This document shows positions 8,714 to 16,971 of a DNA stretch of 64,000 bases, piece by piece. Position numbers and translations under genes: made by a program. Numbering within the stretch: position 1 is the stretch's first letter; each line of letters opens with the position of its first letter. Below the pieces are notes generated by a model, which was not told the origin of the DNA, made no database searches, and saw only the letters and a list, made by a program, of their open reading frames with translations. Location of the stretch: positions 209,311 to 273,310 of the forward strand of contig NZ_AKJN02000005.1 in assembly GCF_000282315.2 (NCBI RefSeq), given 5' to 3'. The DNA comes from Pseudomonas sp. GM41(2012) (GTDB lineage: Bacteria > Pseudomonadota > Gammaproteobacteria > Pseudomonadales > Pseudomonadaceae).

Positions 8714-8722
8714 GTACAAATA

Positions 8723-8810
8723 TGGCGGAGGCGATGGGATTCGAACTCATGGACCTGTTACAGTCGACGGTTTTCAAGACCGTTGCCTTAAACCACTCGG
8801 CCACACCTCC
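8723..8810 (-). tRNA. tRNA-Ser (anticodon UGA)
   Basis: On the minus strand the gene starts GGAGGTGTGGCCGAGTGG and ends CGCCTCCGCCA, pairing a 7-bp acceptor stem with an encoded CCA. The anticodon loop reads CTTGAAA (UGA, decoding UCA). The extra-long variable arm and 88-base length are typical of serine tRNAs. The TTCGAAT T-loop is intact. The gene borders the strip of mobile-DNA remnants, and such tRNAs are common integration sites, though I saw no duplicated 3' end nearby. Confidence 0.97.
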
Positions 8811-8933
8811 GTTTGCGTTGCGGGCGCCATAATACCTGAATGAAACACACTGTCAAACTCTCTGCATAGCTTGTTACAGAGCGTCTGTTATGATCTTTGC
8901 GACTGAACGTTTCAAACCAACAGGAGTGTCGCC

Positions 8934-9605
8934 ATGCGCGAACAGGATTACGCAGTTAATAACAGCGTGCAGGCTGAGCAGCTAGAGGTTAGCCGCGTCC
9001 TGCGCAACACTTACGGCTTACTCGCTCTCACCCTCGCATTCAGCGGCGTGATGGCGTTTGTCGCTCAGCAGATGCGTGTCGGCTACCCGAACGTTTTCGT
9101 GGTGCTGATCGGTTTCTATGGCCTTTTCTTCCTTACCAACAAACTCCGTGATTCGGCCTGGGGCCTGGTGTCGGCATTTGCCCTGACCGGTTTCATGGGT
9201 TTCCTGCTCGGCCCGATCCTCAACCGTTACCTGGGTATGCAGGGCGGCGCCGAGGTGGTCAGTTCGGCCTTCGCGATGACTGCGCTGGTGTTCGGCGGTC
9301 TGTCGGCTTATGTGCTGATTACCCGCAAGGACATGAGTTTCCTGGGTGGTTTCATCACTGCAGGCTTCTTCGTGCTGCTGGGTGCGACGCTGGCGAGCCT
9401 GTTCTTCCAGATCAGCGGTCTGCAACTGGCGATCAGCGCAGGTTTCGTGCTGTTCTCCTCGGTCTGCATTCTGTTCCAGACCAGCGCCATCATTCACGGC
9501 GGCGAGCGTAACTACATCATGGCGACCATCAGCCTGTATGTATCGATCTACAACCTGTTCATCAGCTTGTTGCAGCTGTTCGGCATCATGAGCCGCGATG
9601 ACTAA
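8934..9605 (+). CDS. yccA: Bax1-inhibitor family membrane protein YccA
   Basis: Inner-membrane protein of 223 residues with seven predicted helices, typical of the TMBIM/Bax inhibitor-1 family. In E. coli, YccA is a slow substrate and modulator of FtsH. A polar N-terminal tail (about residues 1-22) precedes the first helix at NTYGLLALTLAFSGVM. The conserved C-terminal helix reads YVSIYNLFISLLQLFGI. The start is set by CAGGAG about 8 bases before the ATG. It is a single gene with its own terminator. The presence of both yccA and an extra ftsH within 5 kb is worth noting but may be coincidental. Confidence 0.93.
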   Translation: MREQDYAVNNSVQAEQLEVSRVLRNTYGLLALTLAFSGVMAFVAQQMRVGYPNVFVVLIGFYGLFFLTNKLRDSAWGLVSAFALTGFMGFLLGPILNRYLGMQGGAEVVSSAFAMTALVFGGLSAYVLITRKDMSFLGGFITAGFFVLLGATLASLFFQISGLQLAISAGFVLFSSVCILFQTSAIIHGGERNYIMATISLYVSIYNLFISLLQLFGIMSRDD

Positions 9606-9622
9606 TCGTCAGCCTTGAGGAA

Positions 9623-9646
9623 AAAACCCGCTTCGGCGGGTTTTTT
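9623..9646 (+). terminator. Rho-independent terminator of yccA
   Basis: Arms AAAACCCGC (9623-9631) and GCGGGTTTT (9636-9644) with a stable TTCG loop and a T-run. It can also serve the convergent Lrp gene. Confidence 0.93.
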
Positions 9647-9670
9647 CTTGCCTGGGATTTGAGTAAAGGG

Positions 9671-10108
9671 TCATGCCATCGGTGGCAAGCGGCGCTTGAC
9701 CGGGGTTTTCTTGACGATTGCAGTGTTGGTTTCGGCGTGGGTGTTGAGGCGGTCGAGCAGGGTGTCCAGTTGTTCCATCGAACGCACATGCAGGCGTGCG
9801 ATGAAACAGTCGTCGCCGGTGACTTTGTCACACTCGGTAAACTCGGGAATGGCCTGGATCTGTCGTTCCACTTCCTGCAACTGGCCTGGCAGCGGACGAA
9901 TACGGACGATGGCCTGGAGTTGATAGCCAAAGCATTTGGGGTCGATCTCGACGGTGTAACCCTTGAGTACGCCACGCTCTTCGAGGCGACGCAAACGCTC
10001 GGCGACGCTGGGCGAAGACAGGCCGCTGATTTGCGCCAGAGCCTTGAGCGAGCGGCGTGAGTCTTCCATCAATGCCGTGATCAGCACTTGGTCGATATCG
10101 TCGGTCAT
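9671..10108 (-). CDS. Lrp/AsnC family transcriptional regulator
   Basis: DNA-binding regulator of 145 residues. The N-terminal winged helix-turn-helix (about residues 1-60) includes LAQISGLSSPSVAERLRRLE. The C-terminal RAM ligand-binding domain (about 65-140) contains IRPLPGQLQEVERQIQAIPE and GDDCFIARLHV. The ATG at 10108 is preferred over an upstream TTG at 10129 because it leaves a GGG(T) binding region and begins the usual family N-terminus. It is divergent from the EamA exporter gene with overlapping promoter space, so control of that exporter by an amino acid is likely. Confidence 0.9.
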   Translation of the reverse strand: MTDDIDQVLITALMEDSRRSLKALAQISGLSSPSVAERLRRLEERGVLKGYTVEIDPKCFGYQLQAIVRIRPLPGQLQEVERQIQAIPEFTECDKVTGDDCFIARLHVRSMEQLDTLLDRLNTHAETNTAIVKKTPVKRRLPPMA

Positions 10109-10243
10109 GGCGAAAACCCTATTAGGCAATTAATTCAAACCGCCTTGATAAAAAAGGCAGATTCCGAGTTTAGCCTGCTTTTTGCGCTGGAGAAGCCCCC
10201 CAGCGGATTGGCATACTTTGGGCTCAAACACAGGAGTCTGATG

Positions 10244-11140
10244 ATGGACAAAACCATACGTCACGGGTCATTTGAAATGACCGCCGCCATGCTGATTTCC
10301 GGGACCATCGGCTGGTTCGTGCTGGTGTCCGGGCAACCGGTGCTGGACGTAGTGTTCTGGCGTTGCGTGTTCGGCGCCGGCACGTTGTTGCTGATTTGCG
10401 CGGCATTCGGCTTCCTGCGCCCCGGCATTCTGACCCGCACCACGTTCTTGCTGGCCGTGCTCAGCGGCGTGGCGATTGTCGGCAACTGGGTGCTGTTGTT
10501 TGCTTCTTACTCCCGCGCCTCGATTGCCATAGGCACCGCGGTATACAACGTTCAGCCGTTCATGCTGGTGGGGTTGGCCGCGTTGTTCCTCAACGAAAAA
10601 ATCACCCTGCAGAAACTGTTCTGGCTGGGTATTTCGTTTCTCGGGATGCTGGCGATTGTCAGCGCACATGGCGGGCAGGGCGAGAGCGGTAATGATTACC
10701 TGATGGGTATCGCTCTGGCGCTGGGGGCGGCATTTCTTTACGCGATTGCTGCGTTGATCATCAAGCGCCTGACCGGCACACCGCCGCATCTGATTGCATT
10801 GGTCCAGGTCACCACCGGCGTGCTGTTACTCGCGCCATTCGCGCACTTTTCGGCACTGCCGCAAGCGCCGAGTGCATGGGCGAGTCTGATAACCCTGGGC
10901 ATTGTCCACACCGGCGTGATGTATGTGCTGCTCTACGGCGCGATCCAAAAACTGCCGACGGCACTGACCGGTGCGCTGTCCTTCATCTACCCGATTGCGG
11001 CGATTTTCGTTGACTGGTTTGCCTTCGGCCATCGCCTGGAGCCGCTGCAATGGATCGGTGTTGCCGCGATTCTGTTGGCCGCTGCCGGCATGCAACAGGG
11101 TTGGAGCCTGAAGTTTCGTCGGACGGTGACGACGCAGTAA
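10244..11140 (+). CDS. EamA/DMT family transporter
   Basis: Inner-membrane permease of about 298 residues with two EamA repeats (about residues 10-140 and 150-290), giving ten predicted helices. Members export amino acids, metabolites or drugs. The first repeat shows AAMLISGTIGWFVLVSGQP and the second LYAIAALIIKRL. The start is chosen at 10244 because AGGAG (10232-10236) is 7 bases away; ATG at 10241 is also possible. A longer in-frame start at 10088 would overlap the divergent regulator and lacks a binding site. Pairing with a divergent Lrp gene suggests an amino-acid exporter controlled by its substrate. Confidence 0.9.
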   Translation: MDKTIRHGSFEMTAAMLISGTIGWFVLVSGQPVLDVVFWRCVFGAGTLLLICAAFGFLRPGILTRTTFLLAVLSGVAIVGNWVLLFASYSRASIAIGTAVYNVQPFMLVGLAALFLNEKITLQKLFWLGISFLGMLAIVSAHGGQGESGNDYLMGIALALGAAFLYAIAALIIKRLTGTPPHLIALVQVTTGVLLLAPFAHFSALPQAPSAWASLITLGIVHTGVMYVLLYGAIQKLPTALTGALSFIYPIAAIFVDWFAFGHRLEPLQWIGVAAILLAAAGMQQGWSLKFRRTVTTQ

Positions 11141-11154
11141 GCCGTGAAGAAACC

Positions 11155-12195
11155 TCAGATGTTCCAGCGCGGTGCCGTCTTGGCCAAGCGCTGGCGCATC
11201 TCGCCGATGTTGGCGGCTAATTGCCGGACCAATAACCGGTAGCCGTCCAGCGGATTGTAAACCGGCGCGGTCAGGCTTGAATCCGACGGCAATTCGACGG
11301 GCCGGTTGAGCCGCTGGGACGCACCGGATTTCAGCGCCCGGGCCATACCGATCAGTTGCACCCGAATCAGCCGATGCTCGGCTTTCAAGGACGATTGCAG
11401 ATGGTCCATGGCCTCGGGGTCACTGGCATCCGGTCGGGTGTTGCCGAGAATTTCCAGGGTGCTGACGCACATCCGCAAGTGCCGCTGAATGGCATCGAGT
11501 TCGGTCATGGAGATCCGCACTTCCTTGGACACCGACGGCATCAGCGAGCGCAATTGCACCATCACCGTGTTCAAGCGGCCCACCAGTTTATGGTGTTCGT
11601 CATCGGTGACCGATTGGCCATTGATGATGCGTCCGTAGATCGCCGCGCAGTCGCGCAAGGCATCGGCCAGGTTGTAGCGCCAGGAATAAACCGCGTAGAG
11701 CGGCAAGGCGAAAGAAAAAGCCAGGGCCAGGGCGATGCCGATCAGGATGTCCACCCCACGCCACAACCCGTCGGTGATCGGATTGTCGCCATGCCCCGCG
11801 ACGATAAACACGGTAATCGCCGAGAGCAACGCGGTGTAACCGCCCTTGCCGATGGCGTGGTACGAGAAGAACCCGCAAACCACGGCCATTGCGAAATAGG
11901 TCAGCCACGGCATCCCGAGCCAGGCCTGTTGCGCCACCAGCAGCAAGCCGACACCGGCGCCGATCAAGGTACCGATGGCGCGTTCGGCGGCTTTTTTGCC
12001 GATGTTGCCGTGATGCTGCAAACCACCGATCACCACCAGCATCGTCACCGACGCCCACTCACCGTGGGGCAGATTGATGCCGGTGGTCAGCAGGATCGTT
12101 GCCAGTAACCCCAGCGACACACGCACCGCGTGGATCACCCTGGCGTGGCGATAGCGCCGGTACGGGTCCAGTAACGGACGCAGCAGTCGGCGCAT
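11155..12195 (-). CDS. FUSC family inner-membrane protein
   Basis: Predicted 346-residue protein of the fusaric acid resistance/aromatic acid exporter-like family. Five to six helices span about residues 25-170 (for example HAVRVSLGLLATILLTTGI). A soluble helical C-terminal half follows (about 175-346). Full-length AaeB/FUSC exporters are about 650 residues with two such units, so this is a half-size member. The partner periplasmic adaptor and outer-membrane channel of a true efflux pump are not nearby. It lies 47 bases downstream of gapN on the same strand and may be co-transcribed. Confidence 0.85.
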   Translation of the reverse strand: MRRLLRPLLDPYRRYRHARVIHAVRVSLGLLATILLTTGINLPHGEWASVTMLVVIGGLQHHGNIGKKAAERAIGTLIGAGVGLLLVAQQAWLGMPWLTYFAMAVVCGFFSYHAIGKGGYTALLSAITVFIVAGHGDNPITDGLWRGVDILIGIALALAFSFALPLYAVYSWRYNLADALRDCAAIYGRIINGQSVTDDEHHKLVGRLNTVMVQLRSLMPSVSKEVRISMTELDAIQRHLRMCVSTLEILGNTRPDASDPEAMDHLQSSLKAEHRLIRVQLIGMARALKSGASQRLNRPVELPSDSSLTAPVYNPLDGYRLLVRQLAANIGEMRQRLAKTAPRWNI

Positions 12196-12242
12196 TAGCG
12201 GTGGGAGTCGGCTGTCTCTGAATGTGCTCAGGCTCGGTCTCC

Positions 12243-13868
12243 TCAGAAGATGTAATCGGTGGTCAGGAAGCTCGAACTGCGTCCGCTGATGATCTCGCTG
12301 ATGAGATCTTTGTTGGTTTCCTGGAACTTGGTCGCCACCAGTGTGCGAATCGAAAACACCCGCAACGCATCATGCACCGACAGCGTGCCTTCGGCGGAGT
12401 TCTTGCGGCCGTTGAACGGGAAAGTGTCCGGACCGCGCTGGCACTGGGCGTTGAGGTTGATCCGGCCGACCTGGTTGGCGAAGGTGTCGACCAGCCGGCC
12501 GACCGCCACCGGGTTGGTGCCGAAGATACTCAGCTGCTGGCCGAAGTCCGATTCCAGAACGTAATCGATCACCGTGTCCAGATGCCGGTAAGGCACGATC
12601 GGCACGACCGGGCCGAACTGTTCTTCCTGATAGACGCGCATCTGCGGCGTCACCGGGTACAGCACGGCAGGGTAGAAGAACGAAGCGCGGGCTTCACCGC
12701 CGTTGGGGTTGACCACGGTGGCGCCTTTGCTCACGGCATCCGCCACCAGCGAGTGCAGATAATCGACCTTGCTCGCTTCCGGCAACGGCGTCAGCGCCAC
12801 GCCGCTGTCCCACGGCATGCCGGGTTTGAGGTTGGCGAGTTTGGCGTTGAATTTCTCGATGAACGCTTCGACCACGTCTTCATGGACGAAGAGGATTTTC
12901 AACGCGGTGCAACGCTGACCATTGAAGGACAAGGAACCGGTGAGCGCTTCGCTGACCGCGTTGTCCAGATCCACCTCAGGCAGCACGATGCCGGGGTTTT
13001 TCGCATCCAGACCCAACGCCGCACGCAAGCGGTGCGGTTTTGGATGGAGTTTTTTCAGGTCACTGGCGGCTTTGTTGGTGCCGATAAACGCGAAGATGTC
13101 GATCTTGCCGCTGGCCATCAGCGCGCTGACGGTCTCGCGGCCGCTGCCGTAGATCACGTTGATCACCCCGGCCGGGAAGCTGTCGCGGAACGCTTCCAGC
13201 AACGGACGAATCAGCAGCACACCCAGCTTGGCCGGTTTGAACACCACGGTGTTGCCCATGATCAGCGCCGGAATCAGCGTGGTGAAGGTTTCGTTCAACG
13301 GGTAGTTGTAAGGTCCCATGCACAACGCCACGCCCAGCGGCACGCGGCGGATCTGGCCGAGGGTGTCCTGTTCCAGTTCGAAGCGGCTGGAGCGGCGGTC
13401 GAGTTCCTTGAGTGCATTGATGGTGTCGACGATGTAGTCGCAGGTGCGGTCGAACTCTTTCTCCGAGTCCTTGAGGTTCTTGCCGATTTCCCACATCAGC
13501 AACTTGACCACGGCTTCGCGCTGTTCGCGCATGCGTCCAAGGAAGGTTTCGACGTGCTGGATGCGTTCGGCCACGCGCATTGTCGGCCACAGACCCTGGC
13601 CCCGGTCATAGGCGCGGACGGCGGCGTCGAGGGCGGTCAATGCGGTGTCGGCATCGAGCAGCGGCGTGCTGCCGAGGATCACTTGTTCATCGCCATTTTC
13701 GCCGGTCAGGTACACCGGGCTGCGGACTTGGGCGAGGGCCCCGGACCAGGTTTTCAGCTCGCCATCGACCAGGTATTCACGCTGCTCGGTCTGGCCATCG
13801 AGGCGATATTTTTCCGGGATGTCGCTGGCGTCGGGAAACAGGTTGCCAAGGATGTGTGCTGTGGTCAT
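12243..13868 (-). CDS. gapN: NADP-dependent glyceraldehyde-3-phosphate dehydrogenase (non-phosphorylating, ALDH family)
   Basis: Aldehyde dehydrogenase-fold enzyme of 541 residues, predicted to oxidise glyceraldehyde 3-phosphate to 3-phosphoglycerate with NADP. Rossmann-type coenzyme contacts appear around MGPYNYPLNETFTTLIPALI and NTVVFKPAK. The catalytic cysteine is in FNGQRCTALK. The motif that normally supplies the general base (ELGGK in most ALDHs) reads LGLDAKNP here, without the glutamate; I believe this is usual for this long GapN-like clade, but it sets the protein apart from classical GapN (about 475 residues). It is a single gene upstream of a FUSC gene. Confidence 0.85.
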   Translation of the reverse strand: MTTAHILGNLFPDASDIPEKYRLDGQTEQREYLVDGELKTWSGALAQVRSPVYLTGENGDEQVILGSTPLLDADTALTALDAAVRAYDRGQGLWPTMRVAERIQHVETFLGRMREQREAVVKLLMWEIGKNLKDSEKEFDRTCDYIVDTINALKELDRRSSRFELEQDTLGQIRRVPLGVALCMGPYNYPLNETFTTLIPALIMGNTVVFKPAKLGVLLIRPLLEAFRDSFPAGVINVIYGSGRETVSALMASGKIDIFAFIGTNKAASDLKKLHPKPHRLRAALGLDAKNPGIVLPEVDLDNAVSEALTGSLSFNGQRCTALKILFVHEDVVEAFIEKFNAKLANLKPGMPWDSGVALTPLPEASKVDYLHSLVADAVSKGATVVNPNGGEARASFFYPAVLYPVTPQMRVYQEEQFGPVVPIVPYRHLDTVIDYVLESDFGQQLSIFGTNPVAVGRLVDTFANQVGRINLNAQCQRGPDTFPFNGRKNSAEGTLSVHDALRVFSIRTLVATKFQETNKDLISEIISGRSSSFLTTDYIF

Positions 13869-14072
13869 GTCGCTACCCCGTCTGGATTGGGTGATGCACT
13901 GATGAATCGTTTTAGCAGACCTCGGACTCGCTTGTCATGGCTCATCTTATGATTTTTTTGGCTCGACGTTGCGGGTCGTCGTAGCAGCTGCCGAGCCTGC
14001 GACCTTTTGCCCTGAAAACACACAAGTAACGATCCTCCGGTTAAACTTCGCGTTCTTTCTAAAGGAGTTCAT

Positions 14073-14960
14073 ATGAGTTACTACCAGCCGGGCATTCTCG
14101 CCACCCCAGTTCCGCCTCAAGCTCGTCATATGTTCTTCGCCCTCGAATCCGCCGCTGCCTTGCCGGCCGCGCTGGAGAATCTCAAGGGACTGGTGGACGG
14201 GAAGTCGGCCGTGGTCGGTTTCGGTGAGTCCCTGGTCAAGGCGCTTAAGGGGCAAATCGATGGCCTGCGCACCTTTCCAGCGTTGACCGGTGTCGGCGTC
14301 GACAACCCCTCGACCCAGCACGCGCTCTGGTGCTGGTTGCACGGTGTCGACCGTGGCGAATTGCTCAACCGCAGCAACGCCATCGAAGCTGCGCTGGCCC
14401 CGGCCCTGCGCCTGGTGCAGATGAACGAAACCTTCCGCCACCTCTCCGGCCACGACCTGACCGGTTACGAAGACGGTACCGAAAACCCTCACGACGAAGC
14501 CGCCGTTGCCGCTGCGCTGGTGAGTGACGGCGCTGACGGAATGGTCGGCGGCAGTTTCGCCGCGATCCAGCAGTGGCAGCACGACTTGAAGGGTTTCCAC
14601 GCGATGCCGTCCCATGCGAAGGACAACATCATGGGCCGTCGTTTGAGCGACAACGAAGAACTCGACGACGCGCCGATTTCCGCTCACGTCAAACGCACCG
14701 CCCAGGAAAGCTTCGCCCCCGAGGCCTTCGTGGTGCGCCGTTCCATGCCCTGGATCGAAGGCGATCGCGCCGGCCTGATGTTCCTGGCCTTCGGTTTCTC
14801 CCTCGACGCCTTCGAAGCCCAACTGCGCCGCATGAGCGGTCTGGAAGACGGCATCACCGACGGTTTGTACCGCATCAGCCGGCCGATCACCGGCGGCTAC
14901 TACTGGTGCCCGCCGCTCAAGGACGGTCATCTGGACCTGCGCGCACTGCGCGTCGGCTAA
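14073..14960 (+). CDS. Dyp-type heme peroxidase
   Basis: Dye-decolourising peroxidase of 295 residues using hydrogen peroxide. The hallmark GxxDG motif is GYEDGTENP (about residue 131), with the catalytic aspartate. The proximal heme histidine is in ISAHVKRT, followed by the distal arginine candidate in VVRRSMPW. No Tat or Sec signal is present, so it should be cytoplasmic or encapsulin-loaded; no encapsulin gene is adjacent. The start is fixed by AAAGGAG before the ATG. A Gfo/Idh/MocA oxidoreductase begins 16 bases after its stop, suggesting an operon. Confidence 0.93.
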   Translation: MSYYQPGILATPVPPQARHMFFALESAAALPAALENLKGLVDGKSAVVGFGESLVKALKGQIDGLRTFPALTGVGVDNPSTQHALWCWLHGVDRGELLNRSNAIEAALAPALRLVQMNETFRHLSGHDLTGYEDGTENPHDEAAVAAALVSDGADGMVGGSFAAIQQWQHDLKGFHAMPSHAKDNIMGRRLSDNEELDDAPISAHVKRTAQESFAPEAFVVRRSMPWIEGDRAGLMFLAFGFSLDAFEAQLRRMSGLEDGITDGLYRISRPITGGYYWCPPLKDGHLDLRALRVG

Positions 14961-14976
14961 CTATCAAGGAGTCAGT

Positions 14977-15945
14977 ATGAACGTGGTGCGCTGGGGCATG
15001 ATCGGGTGTGGCAGCGTCGCTGAACGCAAGAGCGGGCCGGCCTTCTACAAGGCGCCCGGCTCGGCGTTGGTGGCGGTCATGGGCCGGCGTCTGGAAGCGG
15101 TGACGGATTACGCCGCGCGCCACGGCATCGCTCGGGTCTACACCGATGTCGACGCGCTGATCAATGATCCCGAGGTCGACGCGGTGTACATCGCCACGCC
15201 GCCTGACTGTCATCACGCTTACGCCTTGAGGGTGGCCGCCGCTGGCAAACATTGCTGCGTCGAAAAACCGATGTCGCTGAATGCCGGGCAAAGCCGTGAG
15301 ATGCAAAAGGTCTTTGCCGATGCCGGGCTGCACTTGTTTGTTTCCTACTACCGACGCTCGCTGCCGCGCTTTCAGCAAGTGCGGCAATGGCTGGAGGAAG
15401 GGCGGATCGGCGAGGTCCGGCACCTGACCTGGACCCTGACCAAAGCGCCATCTCCGACCGATCTTGGCGGTACAGATAACTGGCGCACCGACCCGGCAAT
15501 TGCTGGCGGTGGTTATTTCGCCGACCTGGCCAGTCATGGCTTCGACCTGTTCCAGTACCTGCTGGGTGACATCGTCGAAGTCGCCGGTTTTACTGCGCAC
15601 CAGGCTGGTTTGTATGCCGCCGAGGATGCCGTCAGCGCCAGTTGGCGGTTCGCTTCGGGCGCCCTGGGCATGGGCTGCTGGAATTTCGTCGCGGACCGAC
15701 GAGAAGATCGGGTCGAACTGATTGGCAGCAAAGGCCGGATCAGCTTTTCCGTATTCGATGAGCATCCGGTTCAGCTTGAAGCCGATGAAACACTCAGCCT
15801 GCACATCGAGAATCATGAGCACATCCAGTGGCATCACGTGCTGGGTATGAACGCGCACATTCGGGGAGAAGTGCAGCATCCGGCCGTGGCCGAACAGGCA
15901 GTGAAAACCGATTGGGTTATGGACCAGATCCTCAAGCGCAACTGA
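14977..15945 (+). CDS. Gfo/Idh/MocA family NAD(P)-dependent oxidoreductase
   Basis: Sugar or cyclitol dehydrogenase-type protein of 322 residues. The Rossmann fold starts at the N-terminus (WGMIGCGSVAERKSGPAFYK). The family signature CVEKPMSLN (about residue 95) contains the catalytic EKP lysine. The C-terminal alpha/beta domain carries GGYFADLASHGFDLFQYLLG, including the conserved histidine. ATG follows AAGGAGT. It is very likely co-transcribed with the Dyp peroxidase. The substrate cannot be read from sequence. Confidence 0.92.
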   Translation: MNVVRWGMIGCGSVAERKSGPAFYKAPGSALVAVMGRRLEAVTDYAARHGIARVYTDVDALINDPEVDAVYIATPPDCHHAYALRVAAAGKHCCVEKPMSLNAGQSREMQKVFADAGLHLFVSYYRRSLPRFQQVRQWLEEGRIGEVRHLTWTLTKAPSPTDLGGTDNWRTDPAIAGGGYFADLASHGFDLFQYLLGDIVEVAGFTAHQAGLYAAEDAVSASWRFASGALGMGCWNFVADRREDRVELIGSKGRISFSVFDEHPVQLEADETLSLHIENHEHIQWHHVLGMNAHIRGEVQHPAVAEQAVKTDWVMDQILKRN

Positions 15946-15981
15946 ACTTTGCTCACTCTGCACCTTTGTGGTGAGGGGTTC

Positions 15982-16105
15982 TTGTGGCGAGGGGGCTTGC
16001 CCCCGTTGGAGTGCGAAGCGCTCCCCTGCATTCTTTCAGTAATATCAAGTCAGCAGGTTTAGCGACTGCTGCGCAGCCGAACGGGGGCAAGCCCCCTCGC
16101 CACAA
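15982..16105. repeat. REP pair, inverted (GGCGAGGGGGCTTGCCCCC family)
   Basis: Two 26-base elements, 15982-16007 and 16080-16105, are exact reverse complements and are separated by 72 bases. Each has an internal GGGGGCTTGCCCCC palindrome. This is the usual REP doublet (REPIN) of fluorescent pseudomonads. It follows the oxidoreductase gene. Confidence 0.9.
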
Positions 16106-16180
16106 TGGTTTGTGCCCGTCTGACAGACCGCTCTAACCTTATGCTCAAACAGTATTTCTCAAGCCTGTCATTAGAACTTT

Positions 16181-16216
16181 AAGATCACGTCATAACTCGT
16201 TATAACAAGTGATCTT
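16181..16216 (+). promoter_or_regulatory. Nested palindrome upstream of GntR/UTRA gene, candidate operator
   Basis: Outer arms AAGATCAC (16181-16188) and GTGATCTT (16209-16216) are exact inverse repeats. They enclose a second palindrome, ATAAC-TC-GTTAT (16192-16203). The site ends two bases before the regulator's ATG. This fits autoregulation by the encoded GntR protein and, through it, control of the downstream operon. Confidence 0.55.
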
Positions 16217-16218
16217 CC

Positions 16219-16971
16219 ATGACTGATAACGTTCTCTCCCTCAGCAGCGTCCCGCTGCACACCCAACTGCGGGATGTGCTGCGCGCCCGCATCCTCGACG
16301 GCGAATACCCGCAAGACAGCCAGATGCCTTCCGAAAGCGAACTCGGTGCGCTGTTCAAAGTCAGCCGCATCACCGTGCGCCAGGCCTTGGGGGATCTGCA
16401 GAAAGAAGGGCTGATCTTCAAGATCCACGGCAAAGGCACCTTCGTCGCCAAGCCTAAAACCTTCCAGAACGTCAGCACCCTGCAAGGCCTCGCCGAGTCC
16501 ATGACCGGTCGCGGCTATGAGGTGATCAACCGCCTGCGCAGTTTCAAATTCATTGCCGCCGACAAACTCGTTGCCCAGCGCTTGCACGTCGCCGAAGGCG
16601 AGACCGTGGCGCAGATCAAACGGGTGCGGCTGATCAACCGCGAGCCGATTTCCCTGGAAATCACCTACCTGCCCAAGGCCATCGGCGAGCGCCTGGAGAA
16701 GGCCGATCTGGTCACCCGCGACATTTTCCTGATCCTGGAAAACGACTGCGGCCTGGCCCTTGGTCACGCGGATCTGGCCATCGATGCGGTGCTGGCCGAC
16801 AGCGACCTGACCCAGGCGCTGAACGTCGAACCCGGCTCGCCGATCATGCGCATCGAGCGTTTGACCCACGACGCCGCAGGCGTTCCCGTGGACTTCGAAC
16901 ACCTTTACTACCGCGGCGATGCCTTCCAGTACCGCCTGCGGATCGACCGGCAAAAAGGGGCGCAGGCATGA
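16219..16971 (+). CDS. GntR family regulator, HutC/UTRA subfamily
   Basis: Transcription factor of 250 residues. The winged helix-turn-helix (about residues 10-75) includes MPSESELGALFKVSRITVRQ, the GntR signature. The C-terminal UTRA effector domain (about 95-240) senses a small molecule, usually the substrate or an intermediate of the adjacent pathway. The gene stops inside the start of the flavoprotein gene (overlap ATGA at 16968-16971), so regulator and enzyme are translationally coupled. A nested palindrome directly upstream is the likely operator. The coupling suggests it controls the operon at 16.9-23.7 kb. Confidence 0.93.
   Translation: MTDNVLSLSSVPLHTQLRDVLRARILDGEYPQDSQMPSESELGALFKVSRITVRQALGDLQKEGLIFKIHGKGTFVAKPKTFQNVSTLQGLAESMTGRGYEVINRLRSFKFIAADKLVAQRLHVAEGETVAQIKRVRLINREPISLEITYLPKAIGERLEKADLVTRDIFLILENDCGLALGHADLAIDAVLADSDLTQALNVEPGSPIMRIERLTHDAAGVPVDFEHLYYRGDAFQYRLRIDRQKGAQA

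Noticed and set aside
8396..8722. Duplicated tRNA-Ser 3' end as an attachment site
   Set aside because: I searched the neighbouring strip for a copy of the tRNA end and saw none of useful length.
8539..8832. Plus-strand frame running through the tRNA-Ser gene
   Set aside because: It reads across the tRNA terminator and the tRNA itself, a known source of false proteins.
12222..13952. A 576-codon open frame antisense to gapN
   Set aside because: It mirrors gapN codon by codon and lacks a binding site or family pattern.
13970..14012. REP-like sequence between gapN and the Dyp peroxidase gene
   Set aside because: A GTAGCAGCTGCCGAGCCTGC element resembles one REP half but has no partner, so I did not list it as a repeat.
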